From assembly GCA_948567375.1 (NCBI GenBank), contig OX419763.1, positions 1,302,001 through 1,366,000 on the forward strand: a DNA stretch of 64,000 nucleotides, in the 5' to 3' direction. The stretch comes from Lunularia cruciata (Eukaryota > Streptophyta > Marchantiopsida > Lunulariales > Lunulariaceae). The notes beneath the pieces were generated by a model. The model saw only the letters and a list, made by a program, of their open reading frames with translations. It ran no database searches and was not told the origin of the DNA. Position numbers and translations under genes: made by a program. This document shows, in pieces, positions 9,274 to 19,612 of this stretch (the first letter of the stretch is position 1; every line of letters starts with the position of its first letter).

Positions 9274-12045
9274 GCAAGATACATTGCCCTATTTATAGAA
9301 TTCTAGGATATATTTGCCTAGTCTATCAATCAAATGTCGGGTATTCCACTAGAATTTGGAGAACACCGGATTGATCTAGTTGAAGGTGCAGTTCCGGTTT
9401 GGCAGAGACAATACCATCTGAACCCGAAGTACCCTTTTTTGGTGAAAGATGAAATAGACAAGTACTTAGGGGCCAGAATCATCTTCCCTATCTTAAGCAA
9501 TGAGTGGGTCTCCCCCATTGTCATTGTACCAATGAAGAAAATAGGGAAGATCAGAGTATGCCAAGACTTCCGCAAATTGAATGCAATCACAAGGAAGGAT
9601 CATTATCCCTTGCCTTTTACCAATACTATTTTGGACCAAGTAGCTAGTCACCCTTGTTATAGTTTTTTGATGGATTCTCAAGGTACAATCAAGTATCCAT
9701 CTGAGAAGAGGACAAGGATAAGACCACATTCACGACCGATTGGGGTACCTTTGCTTACAATCAAATGCCCTTTGGGTTGTGTAATGCTCCCGCTACTTTT
9801 CAGCGGATGATGAATTCAATCTTCAAAGATTTCCTATGCAAATTTGTAGAAGTCTTCATTGATGATTTTTTGTGTGTTTGGGCAAAGAGATATACATTTG
9901 GATTACCTTTGCTAAACTTTTGAAAGGTGTCATTTTGCTGGTTTGTCATTACACCCAAAAATGCTTCTTTGCAATGAAGGAGGGAATTCTTCTAGGGCAT
10001 TGGGTGTCAAGCCAAGGTATTGAAGTCGATGTCGAGAAGGTCAAAGTAATCTCAGCTTTGGAATCTCCAAAGAACATCCGGGAGCTGAGAGCCTTCTTGG
10101 GACATGTCTGATACTACTGACACTTTGTTTCAAACTATGTGGTGTTTGCTGCACCCCTTACAAAGCTTATGAAGAAATCAGAAGACTACCTGTGGGAAGT
10201 AGATCAAGAAGAAGCTTTCCAGGTGTTGAAGAAGAAACTGGTTGAAGCACCAGTTACAAGGGCTCCAAATTAGGATGTCCCTTTTCATGTATATGTGGAC
10301 ACTTTGTCCATGGCAATCGGTGTTGTCTTAAGTCCAAAAGACAAGAAGAAGAAGGACTATCCCATTTATTATGGCAGCCAACAAGTATCAGTCTCAGAAA
10401 AGAACTATTCGATGACTGAACAAGAAGCACTTGGAATGGTGTATGCCTGCAAGAAATTTTGCCACTACCTGTTGGGATACGAGTTTGTCTTCTATGTTGA
10501 CCATTACGCATTGCAACATTTGGTCAAGAAGGTAGATTTGTCCGGGCAAATTGCAAGATGGATCTTGTTGTTACAAGAATTCACATATACTGTACAAGTA
10601 AGGAAGGGAGCTTCGCATTCAAATGCAGACTTCCTGTCCAGGTTAGAAACTCATGACCAAGAGTGGGAAATTGACGATCGGTTCCCTGATGGAGAGTTAT
10701 ATCAATTAACAGCAATGCCAAGTACAAGGTATGCAGTAGAAAATCATTATCTGCATACTCTCCATTGTCCTGAAGGGCTGGACCGGGAGCAAAGGGCAGT
10801 CTTTCTCAAGAAAATGGGGCCATATCAGCTCAAACACAACATTTTATTCAAGATGGGCGAAGATGAAGTACTTTGGTGATGCTTGGAGTCATATGAAGTT
10901 GGAGGCGTAATCGAGTCTTTACACTCTGGAGCATCGGGAGGACACTATGCTCTGAAGAATACTATAAGGAAGATTCTTTCCTAAGGATATTGGTGGCCTA
11001 TGATGCATGTCTTTGTGTACAAAGACATGCATGCCTATATCCAAAGCTATGATGCTTGTCAAAGAACAGGGAAGCCGACGGCTACGTCCCAATGGCCTTT
11101 GAGACCAATTTTTCCATTGGCTCCATTTGAGAAATGGGGTATTGATTTTGTGGGTCCCATTCAACTAGTGACCCAAGTCACAAGGAAGAGATACATTTTG
11201 GTTTGCATTGACTATGCTACCAAGATGGTCGAAGGTGAAGCAACTAGTAGGGATGATGCCAAAATTGTGGCGGAATTTTTCTTTTGAAACATCATCTCCC
11301 GATATGGGTGTCCTCTGGAATTGGTTAGTGATAGAGAGACAAATTTTTTTGAACTTTGTGATGGAGGAGTTAACCAAGTACTTTGAGATTAAACATCAGA
11401 AGACGACTCCTTATAACCCAAAAGCAAATGGCTTAACAGAAAAGGCGAATGGGTTACTTTGCAAAATTTTGACTAAGGTGACTGTCAATTATGCCTATGA
11501 TTGGGATACAAAATTACCAACCGTGTTGTGGGCATATAGAATGGCAGAAAAGATTACAACCAAAAAAACTCCATACTTCTTGACATACGGCTTGCATCCC
11601 ATACTACTGTTGAATTTGAAGTACCGACATATCAGATTCTTTGCAAAGAATAGTTGTCAGAGGAAGAAAGCCAAGATCTTTGGATCCATCAACTAATGTG
11701 GTTAGAAGAGAAAAGAGGCAATGCAATGCAAACCACAAAAGAAGTACAAGACCAGAGGAAAGTCAGGCACGATAAGCATATCAAGCCTATGGCAGTGCAC
11801 AAATGAGATTTGGTTTTGTTATACGACAATTGCCAAATATTTTTCTAGGCAAGCTGCATTTGAGATGAATGAGGCCTTATCGAGTTCTTCATCTTTCTGA
11901 AAATGGGTCCATTCAACTTGCAGACCTGGAAGGCAATCCTTTTGCTACTCAAGTAAATGGTTGGAGAGTTCGGAGATATTGGACCATAGATTTGGAAGTC
12001 GTTAAGACACCCAAAGTCTATGTTCGTGGGGACGCTCACATTTGA
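9274..12045 (+). pseudogene. pol: pol of E1: reverse transcriptase, RNase H, integrase (broken)
   Basis: The reverse transcriptase starts around 9,334 (GIPLEFGEHRIDL; FRKLNAITRKDHYPLPF) and has the YxDD-type box as VFIDDF at about 9,852. It is frameshifted near 9,665 and again after the box. RNase H follows at about 10,280-10,640 (YVDT, EAL, YVDH, ending NADFLSRL). The integrase has a zinc region near 10,920-11,065 (DACQRTGK), a D,D,E core with GIDFVGP at about 11,143, SDRET at about 11,328 and GLTEKANG at about 11,430, and a C-terminal part to the TGA at 12,043-12,045. A TAG interrupts the reverse transcriptase leader near 9,303. The stop overlaps the polypurine tract, so no env-like frame follows. 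Confidence 0.9.
11003..11032. repeat. Perfect 14-bp inverted repeat inside the integrase remnant
   Basis: ATGCATGTCTTTGT at 11,003-11,016 and its exact reverse complement at 11,019-11,032 are separated by GT. In E3 the matching place (about 59,440-59,462) is only a weak quasi-palindrome and is shorter. The extra bases here look like a templated hairpin copying event. Confidence 0.85.
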
Positions 12046-12056
12046 AGGAGGGAGTA
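12044..12056 (+). promoter_or_regulatory. Polypurine tract of E1
   Basis: GAAGGAGGGAGTA directly precedes the TG of the 3' LTR. The matching tracts in E2 (31,642-31,654) and E3 (60,473-60,485) are GAGGGAGGGGGTA. It would prime plus-strand DNA synthesis. Confidence 0.88.
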
Positions 12057-12443
12057 TGTGGTACCCACATTTTTTGTTTTTCTTTGGTTTGTTAGCATTT
12101 AAAGAGGTGGTAGATGGTTAGAACCTAACAAGGGCTAACCTGGGAAGAAATGGAAGAAGCGTGGGGGTGAAGTAAAACCCGAAGTCGACCTCAGGTCAAG
12201 ACGTGAAGTAAGAACCCAAAGATATGAAGACAAAAGAAGAAGATGGAGAGACTTCATATTGGGCGGCGTGAGCAGATCCAAAGAACCTGTAACAAACATC
12301 TTTGGAGTCGGCGCAATCAAGAAAGTATGCGGGAAGAAAGTAATGACCTCGGGATCAAGAACTTCTTGATAGTGATAGGCAACTTCACCAAATCAGAAAT
12401 TTGAGAGGAGGAGCAACTGAAGAGTGACTGATTGGCGCAAGAC

Positions 12444-12450
12444 TATAAAA
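12444..12450 (+). promoter_or_regulatory. TATA box upstream of the LTR-borne gene, lineage B
   Basis: TATAAAA lies 34 bp before the ATG at 12,478. Lineage A LTRs have TATAAAAA at the matching place (21,793; 32,038; 48,991; 60,873; minus strand 19,164-19,157). It probably drives the LTR gene; the short spacing implies a very short leader or a downstream start. Confidence 0.55.
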
Positions 12451-12477
12451 TTACAAGTTGCACAAGGAGGAAGAGCA

Positions 12478-14298
12478 ATGTCCATTCACTACCCGGTGCC
12501 TATTCAGAGTCAACCCAAAGTGATGCAAATTGCAAATCCGCAAGAAGAGGAGTGGACTAGGACTTTGGGGATGATCTTCCACAAGAGGAAAGTGAGGAAG
12601 CTCATGATGACTCCAAAAGTGTGTAAGCAGAATGTGGTGAGAGGGCTTGCAATTTGTAGATTAGAAGTAAAAGCACGGATCAAAGTCTTGATGAGACTTT
12701 GTATCACATTCTTGGCTTGAAACTGGAACTTCAGTTTTCCAAGTTTCATGGTAGAAATTGCAGCAAGCAATTGTAAAGATGGCCTGAAACATGAGGGGAA
12801 GAGAGGGAATCCCGCTCGATGGACGGAGGCAGATTGGAGAGTAGTGTTGGGAAGAGAAGCAGGAGAGGTAGTAAGTACCACCTTCTATAGGAAATGTGAT
12901 GCTTCAGAAGAGACTGCCAAAGTAAGGAAGTCGTTCAATCAACCCTGCACTAAGAATGGGTATAAGGTGGATAGTTATAAAGACCCTGAGCGGAGAGGAA
13001 TAGTAAGCGCAATGATGGTCATGTTCAAACCAGAGCAAACCTCCTATGTTACTATGTAACAGGTGGTGTTCTTTCACCAAATGTTTGCGGGAGAGGCAAT
13101 AGATTGGGCAAAATGTCTGCATCAGAGAGTGTGGCAGATGATTATAAGATGGAGAATGGATATACCACCACATTACTTTGTGCCATTTGCAGCGCACTTT
13201 TATTTTGGGTTGAACTTGCTGACTTTGGAAGAACAAAGTCAAATGCATTCGCGCTTTCATCCAAATTTACGCAAGGAGGCCGATGTAGATGAGCGATATT
13301 ATATGGAGAGAGTGCCAAAGGGAGATGCATACTACAAGGAGAGTGGGAAGGAGAAGATCGTAGCAATTGACCTTCGAAGGGCGCAAAAGAGAGCCAAGCC
13401 TAAGAGTTGTGTTGCGATAGTATAACCCTAGAAAGTTCCAAAGCTTAACCCAATGGCGGTTGTAGTGAAGACAAGGGAAGCCAAAGTAGAGTTGATACAC
13501 TCCAAAGCAATTGCTGTGGTAATGGAGCAAGAGTTGGAGAGCCTCAAGAAGAAGGCAGCAAAGAAAGATCAAGCCTGGCAATGAGAGTTAATGGAGCATA
13601 GTAGAGAAGAAGATTGGTTGTGGGGGTTGATGCGAGTAGCAAAGGAGGAACTCTTTGTGAATCGGAGGGAGAAGGAGGCATGAAAGGCTAAATTTGAAGA
13701 TGAGCTCCAGATGTATCGTAGTGAATTGGAAGAAGAGAGGAAGAAGGAGAAGCTTACGGTTGTGGAAGAAACTAATGAGGTAGAAGGTGTCATCAATGAA
13801 ATCAAGGCCATGCTGAGCACAAAAGTTGATTGTAAACTTGAAGAGGTGAGGTTGCATGAGTTGAAGTTACTAGTGCAGGAGACGCGCAAGAGGAAGGCAA
13901 AGGATACGGAGTTGAATAATCTCTTAATTTGTTTGTGAGATGGTGTAGATAGGAAGATGTTAGAGGTGGGAGACAATGTGTGCCTCAGAGTAGATCTTAT
14001 TAGGACGGAGTTAGCTAAACTTTGTAGTGAGGTAGAAGAAGTACAAAGACCTGAAGTTTTAGAAGTAGGAGCGCAAGTGTCTTTGGACTTGTTATTTGAC
14101 ACTTTAGAGATGAGTGGGTCGGGAGATATGGAGTTAGATAGATTACATGCTAGTATAATTGTAGATCAAAGATAAGAAGAAGTAGAATTGGTAGTAGAAT
14201 TAGGAGTTGTGAAATGCGAGAATAGAATAGTAGTGAGTGAAGTTACTTTGGGATCGGGTTTGAAAGCCGATGGTAAGGTTGACATCGGATCGGATTAG
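12478..14298 (+). pseudogene. LTR-borne coiled-coil gene, lineage B, in the 3' LTR of E1
   Basis: The start chosen is ATG 12,478 (MSIHYPVPIQ), just after a TATA box; a related start, with MS then HYP, occurs on the minus strand at 47,911. Blocks shared with lineage A are GNPARWTEADWRVVLG near 12,810, PPHYFVPFAAHFYFGLNLL near 13,165 and LHELKLLVQETRKRKAKD near 13,850. TGG is changed to TGA at 12,718, another stop sits at 13,058, and the acidic linker and front of the coiled coil are largely deleted near 13,430. TAG at 14,296-14,298 ends the frame. Sequence is well diverged from lineage A but the domain order is the same. Confidence 0.78.
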
Positions 14299-14414
14299 TA
14301 ACAGTTTTGAGATAGAAAGAGGCAGATATGAAGAGGTGCATTGTCATTTCGGATCTGCAGGTTAGAAGAGTTGTTAGGAAATGGTATAGTTGTTATAACT
14401 ATCATTTGCTTCAC

Positions 14415-14422
14415 TATTTAAA
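14415..14422 (+). promoter_or_regulatory. TATA-like box of the E1 3' LTR
   Basis: TATTTAAA lies about 117 bp after the LTR gene stop and about 680 bp before the LTR end, in the common sequence context. Confidence 0.58.
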
Positions 14423-15094
14423 GATGGCATTCATAGTCTTATGTTGTTTAGTGCTCATTATTTCTGAGAATAGATAAAGCAAGTGCTGTGAAGTAGTGCT
14501 CGTCGCTTGAGCTTGATTCTGAGTATCAACTATGTGTTTGTGTTTGTGAGTGTGTGGAGAAATTCAAAGTGCAAGTTAGTGTGCTTGTTGGATGTTGGAT
14601 TCTGCAGCCTTGATCTTTACTCTATGTGTTTGATCTTGAGTGAAGTGCAATCAAAGCAATGGCTTGACAGATCTGAAAGGAATTGTAGTGATGGTAGTAT
14701 TCTGCATTTGGGAGTGCAGCATGAAGTTGATGTGAAGCAATTTTGGTCAAGGAAGTTGGCCCTTCGGTGGAGGGGTAGAACACAATTCTGAGGCAAAGTT
14801 GTTTTGCAATGAAGTGCTATTTTTGGGAGAGCCTGAATCATCACAATCAAGATTGTTTGGAAAGATTTGATGGAGTTGTGATTAAGGAGTGTTAATTGTG
14901 ACAAGACTGCAAATCAGTGCTTGTTACTCTCTTTTGGGTGTGGTTTCTACTGAGAGATCAAAGATGCAACCAAGAAGAACTGGAATTGTTACTCTACTTC
15001 ATATTTGGAAATGTCTTACTAGTATTTATATCTCTACGGGAACGAACTTTACTTACCTGATTACCGCAAAAGTGATATTTTCCGGGTTGTCACA

Positions 15095-15769
15095 CCTACC
15101 ACACTAGATTGCTTTGGGACTCAGTTCAAGAGAGCCATGAAGAGCCTAGAGTAGTCTCTGAACTTCTCTTTCTTCCCTCTATCTAAATCATTAAGTGCCA
15201 CAAAGACACTCGTATTGTGATCAACTTCTCGGAATTGTTCTAGGAAGTGATTTCACAAGTCTGCCTAATTGGCTAGTGTGAACCTCTTTTGGGTTACATA
15301 GGTATACCAGCTTTGGGCTTTCTTTCAGAGCAAACAAGGAAAAATTCACAAATGATCCGGAGAGTCATGTTCCTTGTTGGCAAAGGAAATGACTTCAAAT
15401 TCTTTGATAAATTTATTAGGATCTTTGTCTTGTCCTATCCCCTTATACTTTTGATAGGTGTATCGGGTGACAAGTAATAAAGTCATTGTTCAACTTGGTG
15501 GAATCGGCTGTGGTAAGGTTGAAATTGATGGACCCAAGGAAATGGCTGGTATTGATGTTGTATTGATAGCCCAAGGGTTCTAATTAGTCAAGTTTAAAAT
15601 GGGGTCTTTGTCAACAGATTCTTCTTCTCTAATGGTGTTTACTTCAACTGGAAACTGAGTAAGAGGTTCAACACTTTGAGAGTGTTTGTGAAAATTCTCT
15701 CGAGCCAATCAAGGAATTGTTCATAAGAGATATTGGCACTCTTCTTCTGTTAAGGTTTGTGCTACCTTT
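15095..15769 (-). pseudogene. gag: gag fragment of a minus-strand element
   Basis: The reverse complement matches gag of E1 from about 1,610 back to about 940: the SERFMALLNRVPKQLGV part, the HDSADR part and the linker before them. It continues across the inserted solo LTR into 19,554-19,612, the two pieces being joined by the duplicated CCTTT. It has multiple stops and is not translatable. Confidence 0.82.
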
Positions 15770-16439
15770 TGTGACAACCCGGCAAATATCACTTTTGCGG
15801 TAATCGGGTAAGTAAAGTTCGTTCCCGCAGAGATACGAGTCAGAAATGTCCAAATACAAAGCAAAGTAACAATTTCAGTTCTTCTTGAGTTCTTCTTTAG
15901 TCTCTCAGGTAGAAACCACACCCAGAAGAGAGTAACAAGCACTGACTCGCAGTCTTGTCACAAATTCACACTCCAAAATCACAACTCCATCAATTATTTC
16001 CAAACAATCTTGATTTGTGATGATTCAGGCTCTCCCAAAAACGGCACTTCACTGCAAAACAACTTTGCCTCAGAATTGTGTTCCACCCTTCCACTGAAGG
16101 CACAACTTCCTCGATCGAAATTGCTTCACATCAACTTCGCACTGCACTCACAAATGCAGAATACTACCAACACTACAATTCCTCTCAGATCTGTCAAGGC
16201 ATTGCTTTGATTGCACTTCACTCAGGATCAAACACACAGAATGAAGATCAAGGCTGTGGAATCCAACATCCAACAAGCACTCTGACTTGCACTTCAAATT
16301 TCTCCAAACATTCACAAACACAATTGCAAAGTTGATACTCGGAATCAAGCTTAAGCGACGAGCACTGCTTCATAGCACTTCGCTTTATCTATTCTCAAAA
16401 ATAATGAGCACTGAACAACAAGTTCCTGCGAATGCCACT

Positions 16440-16447
16440 CTTAAATA
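16440..16447 (-). promoter_or_regulatory. TATA-like box for genomic RNA in the minus-strand solo LTR
   Basis: It reads TATTTAAG on the minus strand, about 117 bp after the LTR gene stop and about 670 bp before the LTR end. Confidence 0.6.
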
Positions 16448-16563
16448 GTGAAGCAATCGACAGTTCTAACAACTATACCGTTCTACAACAACTGTTCTAA
16501 CCTGCAGATCCAAAATGACAATGCACCTCTTCATATCTGCCCCTTCAAATCTCAAATCGGTTA

Positions 16564-19137
16564 CTAATCCGATCCGATGTCTACTTCTTCCTCGGCTTTC
16601 AAACCCGAACCCGAAGTAATCTTACTTCCTACTGCATTTTCCTTGGGTTTCATATCTTCTACTTCTTCTACCAGATTTAACAATTCTCTTTCCTGATCTG
16701 AAATTGTACTAATAGGTAATCTATCTTACTCTCCATCTTTCTACCCACTCTTCTCTACTATTCCTGAGACCAACTCCGAAGACATTTGGATCCCGATGTT
16801 ATCTATGTCGGGTTTTGCTTTAACATCCTGCCGAAGCTTTTCTAACTCTATTCTTACTAAGTCTAATCTAATGGCAATATTGTCTTCTACTTCTAAGATC
16901 TTCCTATCTACACGAGTTCTCAACTTAATCAACAAAGCATTTAGATCTGTATCTTTCGCTTGCCTCCGCCTCGTCTCCTGCACTAACAACTTCAACTCGT
17001 GCAGACGTGTTTCTTCAATTCGAACGCTGGCCTCTGTACTTAGCATCGCATTTACTCTGAGGACTATTTCCTGCAATGGCTCTAATCTTGTCTTCCTTTC
17101 TCGTTCCCGATCTGCAAGCCATTCCTCTCTGTACATCGCCAACTCCTCTTCGAATTCGGCCTTCACCGCGTCCTTCTCTTTCTCCTTCTGTGCAACCTTT
17201 TCTTCCTGATTACGAAGTAAGTCTCGTAATCTCTCTTCTTCTCCATATCTCGCAGCCAACTCTTGCTGCCAGAGTTGCTTCTTCTCCTCCATACTCTCCA
17301 TCACTCGATCGAGCTCTTGATCCTTCGATGCTACTCTCGCCATAGCATGGATGAGCTCTACTCTTGAATCAGCAAACTGCTGCTTCAAGATTTCATGCTC
17401 CGCTACCTGTCTCTCCCTTGCGATGTCACTCTTCCTCGCAAGATCCTCTCGATAGCTCAATTCTCTCCTCAGGTCTTCGATTACCTGACTTCTCTCCATT
17501 GCCTCCAATTGCAGTACTTCTCTCTCCTTCTCACCTCGGGTCATACTCTTCTTCAACTCCGAGTTTTCTTCTTCTAATCTTGCCAACACCTGCAATACAG
17601 TTTTTACCTCCGGACATGTGGACTGCATCTCCTTCTTCTTATGTTCTAACTTTACCAACAACGGACACACCACTTCCCGCAGGTACCCCACTCCATCACT
17701 CGGGATCACTTCTTCTTGTGCGGCTACTTTTCTTTGTACTTCGTGTTCATCCGATACTTGCCTTCTTCTCTACAGTCTTCGTATCGGAATTGATGCTTCA
17801 TTGCCCGAGCTTCCTTCTACTTCTTCTGTCACTCTACTCGGTCTCGCTTCCCCCTTCGCCTTACATCTCGAGCGAATTCCTCGCTGTACTGCGATCTTCT
17901 TCTCCTTGAGCACCGGTACTTCGTCTTCCAGCGCTGCATTGTCTTTGGCTTTTACCTCAGCTTGAATTTCTTCTTCGTATTCTTCAGGCGTTGGTGCCGA
18001 GGTCATTTCTCCACCGACTTCACTATCACTGCTTGTATCTCCACTCTGCAGTGTCAGCTCAGGTTCCTCCTCACGTTCCGAGTCCTCCGTCTTGAGCTCG
18101 GCTTCGCCTTCTAAGTCTTCATCTTCCGACTCGATCACCACCATTCCTCGCCTCGGGTTATTTCTCTGCACCTTCCGAGGTTTCTTGTTTTCTTCGGCGT
18201 CTGCTTGCCGAGTTCTCTTCTTCGTCGGGGTACTTTCAATGACCTCTACGTTCTTCCCCGTCTTCAAGTAGTAATCGTCTGCGCTCCGGATTTGAAGAAT
18301 GTATTGCTGCTCCTCCACATCGACTTCCTTTCGCACATCCGGATGAAAGTGCGACACCATCCAATTCCGCTCCGCCGAGTTCAGCAAATTGAGCCTGGGA
18401 TAGAAATGCGCTGCAAATGGCACAATATAATGTGGGGGGGACCTATCCCGCAGATTCCACACCATCTGCCTCGTTCTCCCGTAAAAACACCGTGCCCAAT
18501 TAATTGGTTCTCCTACAAACAATTTGTGAAAGAACACCGCTTGGTGTTTCATCACATAGGTAGTTCTCTCCGGCTTCAGGATTGCCATCAAAGCACTCAC
18601 AATTCCTCTCTTGACAGGGTCTTTGTAACTTTCTACCTTGTACCCATTCTTTGTTCTCTTCGACAAGAAGGCATCTCTCACCTCCTGAGTTTCTTGGGCT
18701 ATCTCCCCTTTCCCCAAGAATGTGGCCCCCTGCTCCGAGCCTGCCTCCTTCCCGAGTACGAGTCTCCAATCCGACTCTGTCCAGCGAGCCGGATTTCCTC
18801 TCTTCCCTTTGTCCTCGGGACCATCGAGACATTTACTCTCGATGATTTCTGTCATGAATCCTGGAAAGCTTATGTTCCAATTCCATGCCAGAAAGGTGAT
18901 CCGAAGTCGGCTCAAGACTTTGATCCTCGCTACTACATCTAATCTCCGAATTGCATGATTTCTCACTGCAAATTCGGAGTTCTTCTTCTCTCCTCCCATC
19001 TCTTCTGCTTTCTTTCGGTCTCTTGATTTCTCTCTCTTGACTTCCCCCTTGTGCACTAACACAAGTCCAACTCTATTTCCCTTTCCACGATCACCTGCAA
19101 GACGACTCCTCAGCGGCGAAGGAAAATTGCTTGACAT
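16564..19137 (-). pseudogene. LTR-borne coiled-coil gene, lineage A; reference copy, 857 codons with two TAG stops
   Basis: ATG 19,137 (MSSNFPSPLRSRLAGD) to TAG 16,564-16,566 is 858 codons with no frameshift. TAG interrupts at codon 456 (17,770-17,772; other copies have CAG) and codon 799 (16,741-16,743). The open frame extends 18 codons upstream, but that part overlaps the TATA box, so 19,137 is preferred; Met 47 is an alternative. Residues about 60-295 form a conserved, tryptophan-rich, probably globular block (FLAWNWNISFPGF at 82-94, NPARWTESDWRLVLG at 115-129, INWARCF at 212-218, PPHYIVPFAAHFY at 234-246). Residues about 304-325 are basic and resemble a nuclear localisation signal. Residues 335-415 are acidic and probably disordered. 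About 480-760 is coiled coil. No signal peptide or membrane segment is seen. I do not recognise the family; its place inside U3 is the unusual point. Confidence 0.83.
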
Positions 19138-19156
19138 TTCGTCGTTGCAGTCTCGA

Positions 19157-19164
19157 TTTTTATA
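19157..19164 (-). promoter_or_regulatory. TATA box upstream of the LTR-borne gene (minus strand)
   Basis: It reads TATAAAAA on the minus strand, 27 bp before the ATG at 19,137. It is conserved in all lineage A LTRs that keep this region. Confidence 0.58.
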
Positions 19165-19553
19165 GAGTTGCACTTCTTCGTCTTCCGTCACTTCGAGTTT
19201 CTACCGAGAAATCACACCTCCTGCATGCACCCGTTACTGTCGCCTCACCTTCACGCGTATGAGCCACCAATTTTGAAACCACCCCTTCTTGAGTTTCTCG
19301 CCCCGACGAAAGGTTGTTAGACTGTCTTTGAGTTGGGTTGAGCTCCCCTTCCCGATCCGAAGACAATTTACTTCGTATCGTTTGCTGACACGGCATTTCA
19401 GAGTACTTCGCCTTATGACCCGAGGCCACTTTACTTTGGGTTTCACCCCGAAGACAGTTTTTGTCGTCTTCTTCGACCAACCAGGCGCAATCCGACCTCT
19501 CTATACACTTCTTCGGCTTTATTTAAAAAAAAACAAAAAATGTGGGCACCACA

Positions 19554-19612
19554 CCTTTTCAGAAATGAATTTCTTTATAAACTCAACTTCCTTTATAGCT
19601 TTAATGGAAGTC
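19554..19612 (-). pseudogene. gag: Continuation of the minus-strand gag fragment
   Basis: It matches gag at about E1 880-945 and resumes exactly at the duplicated CCTTT. At about 19,612 the sequence jumps to the protease end of gag (E1 about 3,640), so gag pieces are joined in an abnormal order. Confidence 0.72.

Larger units (their letters stand above)
1..15094 (+). mobile_element. E1: Ty3/gypsy LTR retrotransposon, 5' end outside the window, split by nested solo LTRs
   Basis: Order seen: LTR end (1-532), tRNA-Asp-type primer site, gag and protease (615-3,906), an inserted solo LTR (3,912-9,268), reverse transcriptase, RNase H and integrase (9,274-12,045), polypurine tract, 3' LTR (12,057-15,094). 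The interrupting LTR is flanked by AGTTG on both sides. Removing it rejoins gag-pol at the point where E3 is continuous (about 57,715). All coding parts carry stops and frameshifts. The 3' LTR is followed directly by a reversed gag at 15,095, so E1 probably inserted into a minus-strand element. The matching target duplication would lie before the window. Confidence 0.88.
12057..15094 (+). repeat. 3' LTR of E1, lineage B
   Basis: It runs from TGTGGTACCCACA to GGGTTGTCACA (3,038 bp). Its last about 530 bp align with 1-532. Its U3 holds a diverged (lineage B) copy of the LTR gene. The next base begins a reversed gag fragment. Confidence 0.88.
15770..19553 (-). mobile_element. Solo LTR, lineage A, minus strand; the least damaged LTR in the window
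   Basis: On the minus strand it reads TGTGGTGCCCACA to GTTGTCACA (3,784 bp). CCTTT flanks it at 15,765-15,769 and 19,554-19,558. The gag sequence on the two sides joins when it is removed. It contains the TATA box, the whole LTR gene with only two in-frame stops, the second TATA-like box (16,440-16,447) and R/U5. It keeps many CG dinucleotides, unlike the other copies, which fits a recent insertion. Confidence 0.93.

Noticed and set aside
17364-17909. 181-codon plus-strand frame
   Set aside because: It is antisense to the coiled-coil part of the minus-strand LTR gene and has no independent support.
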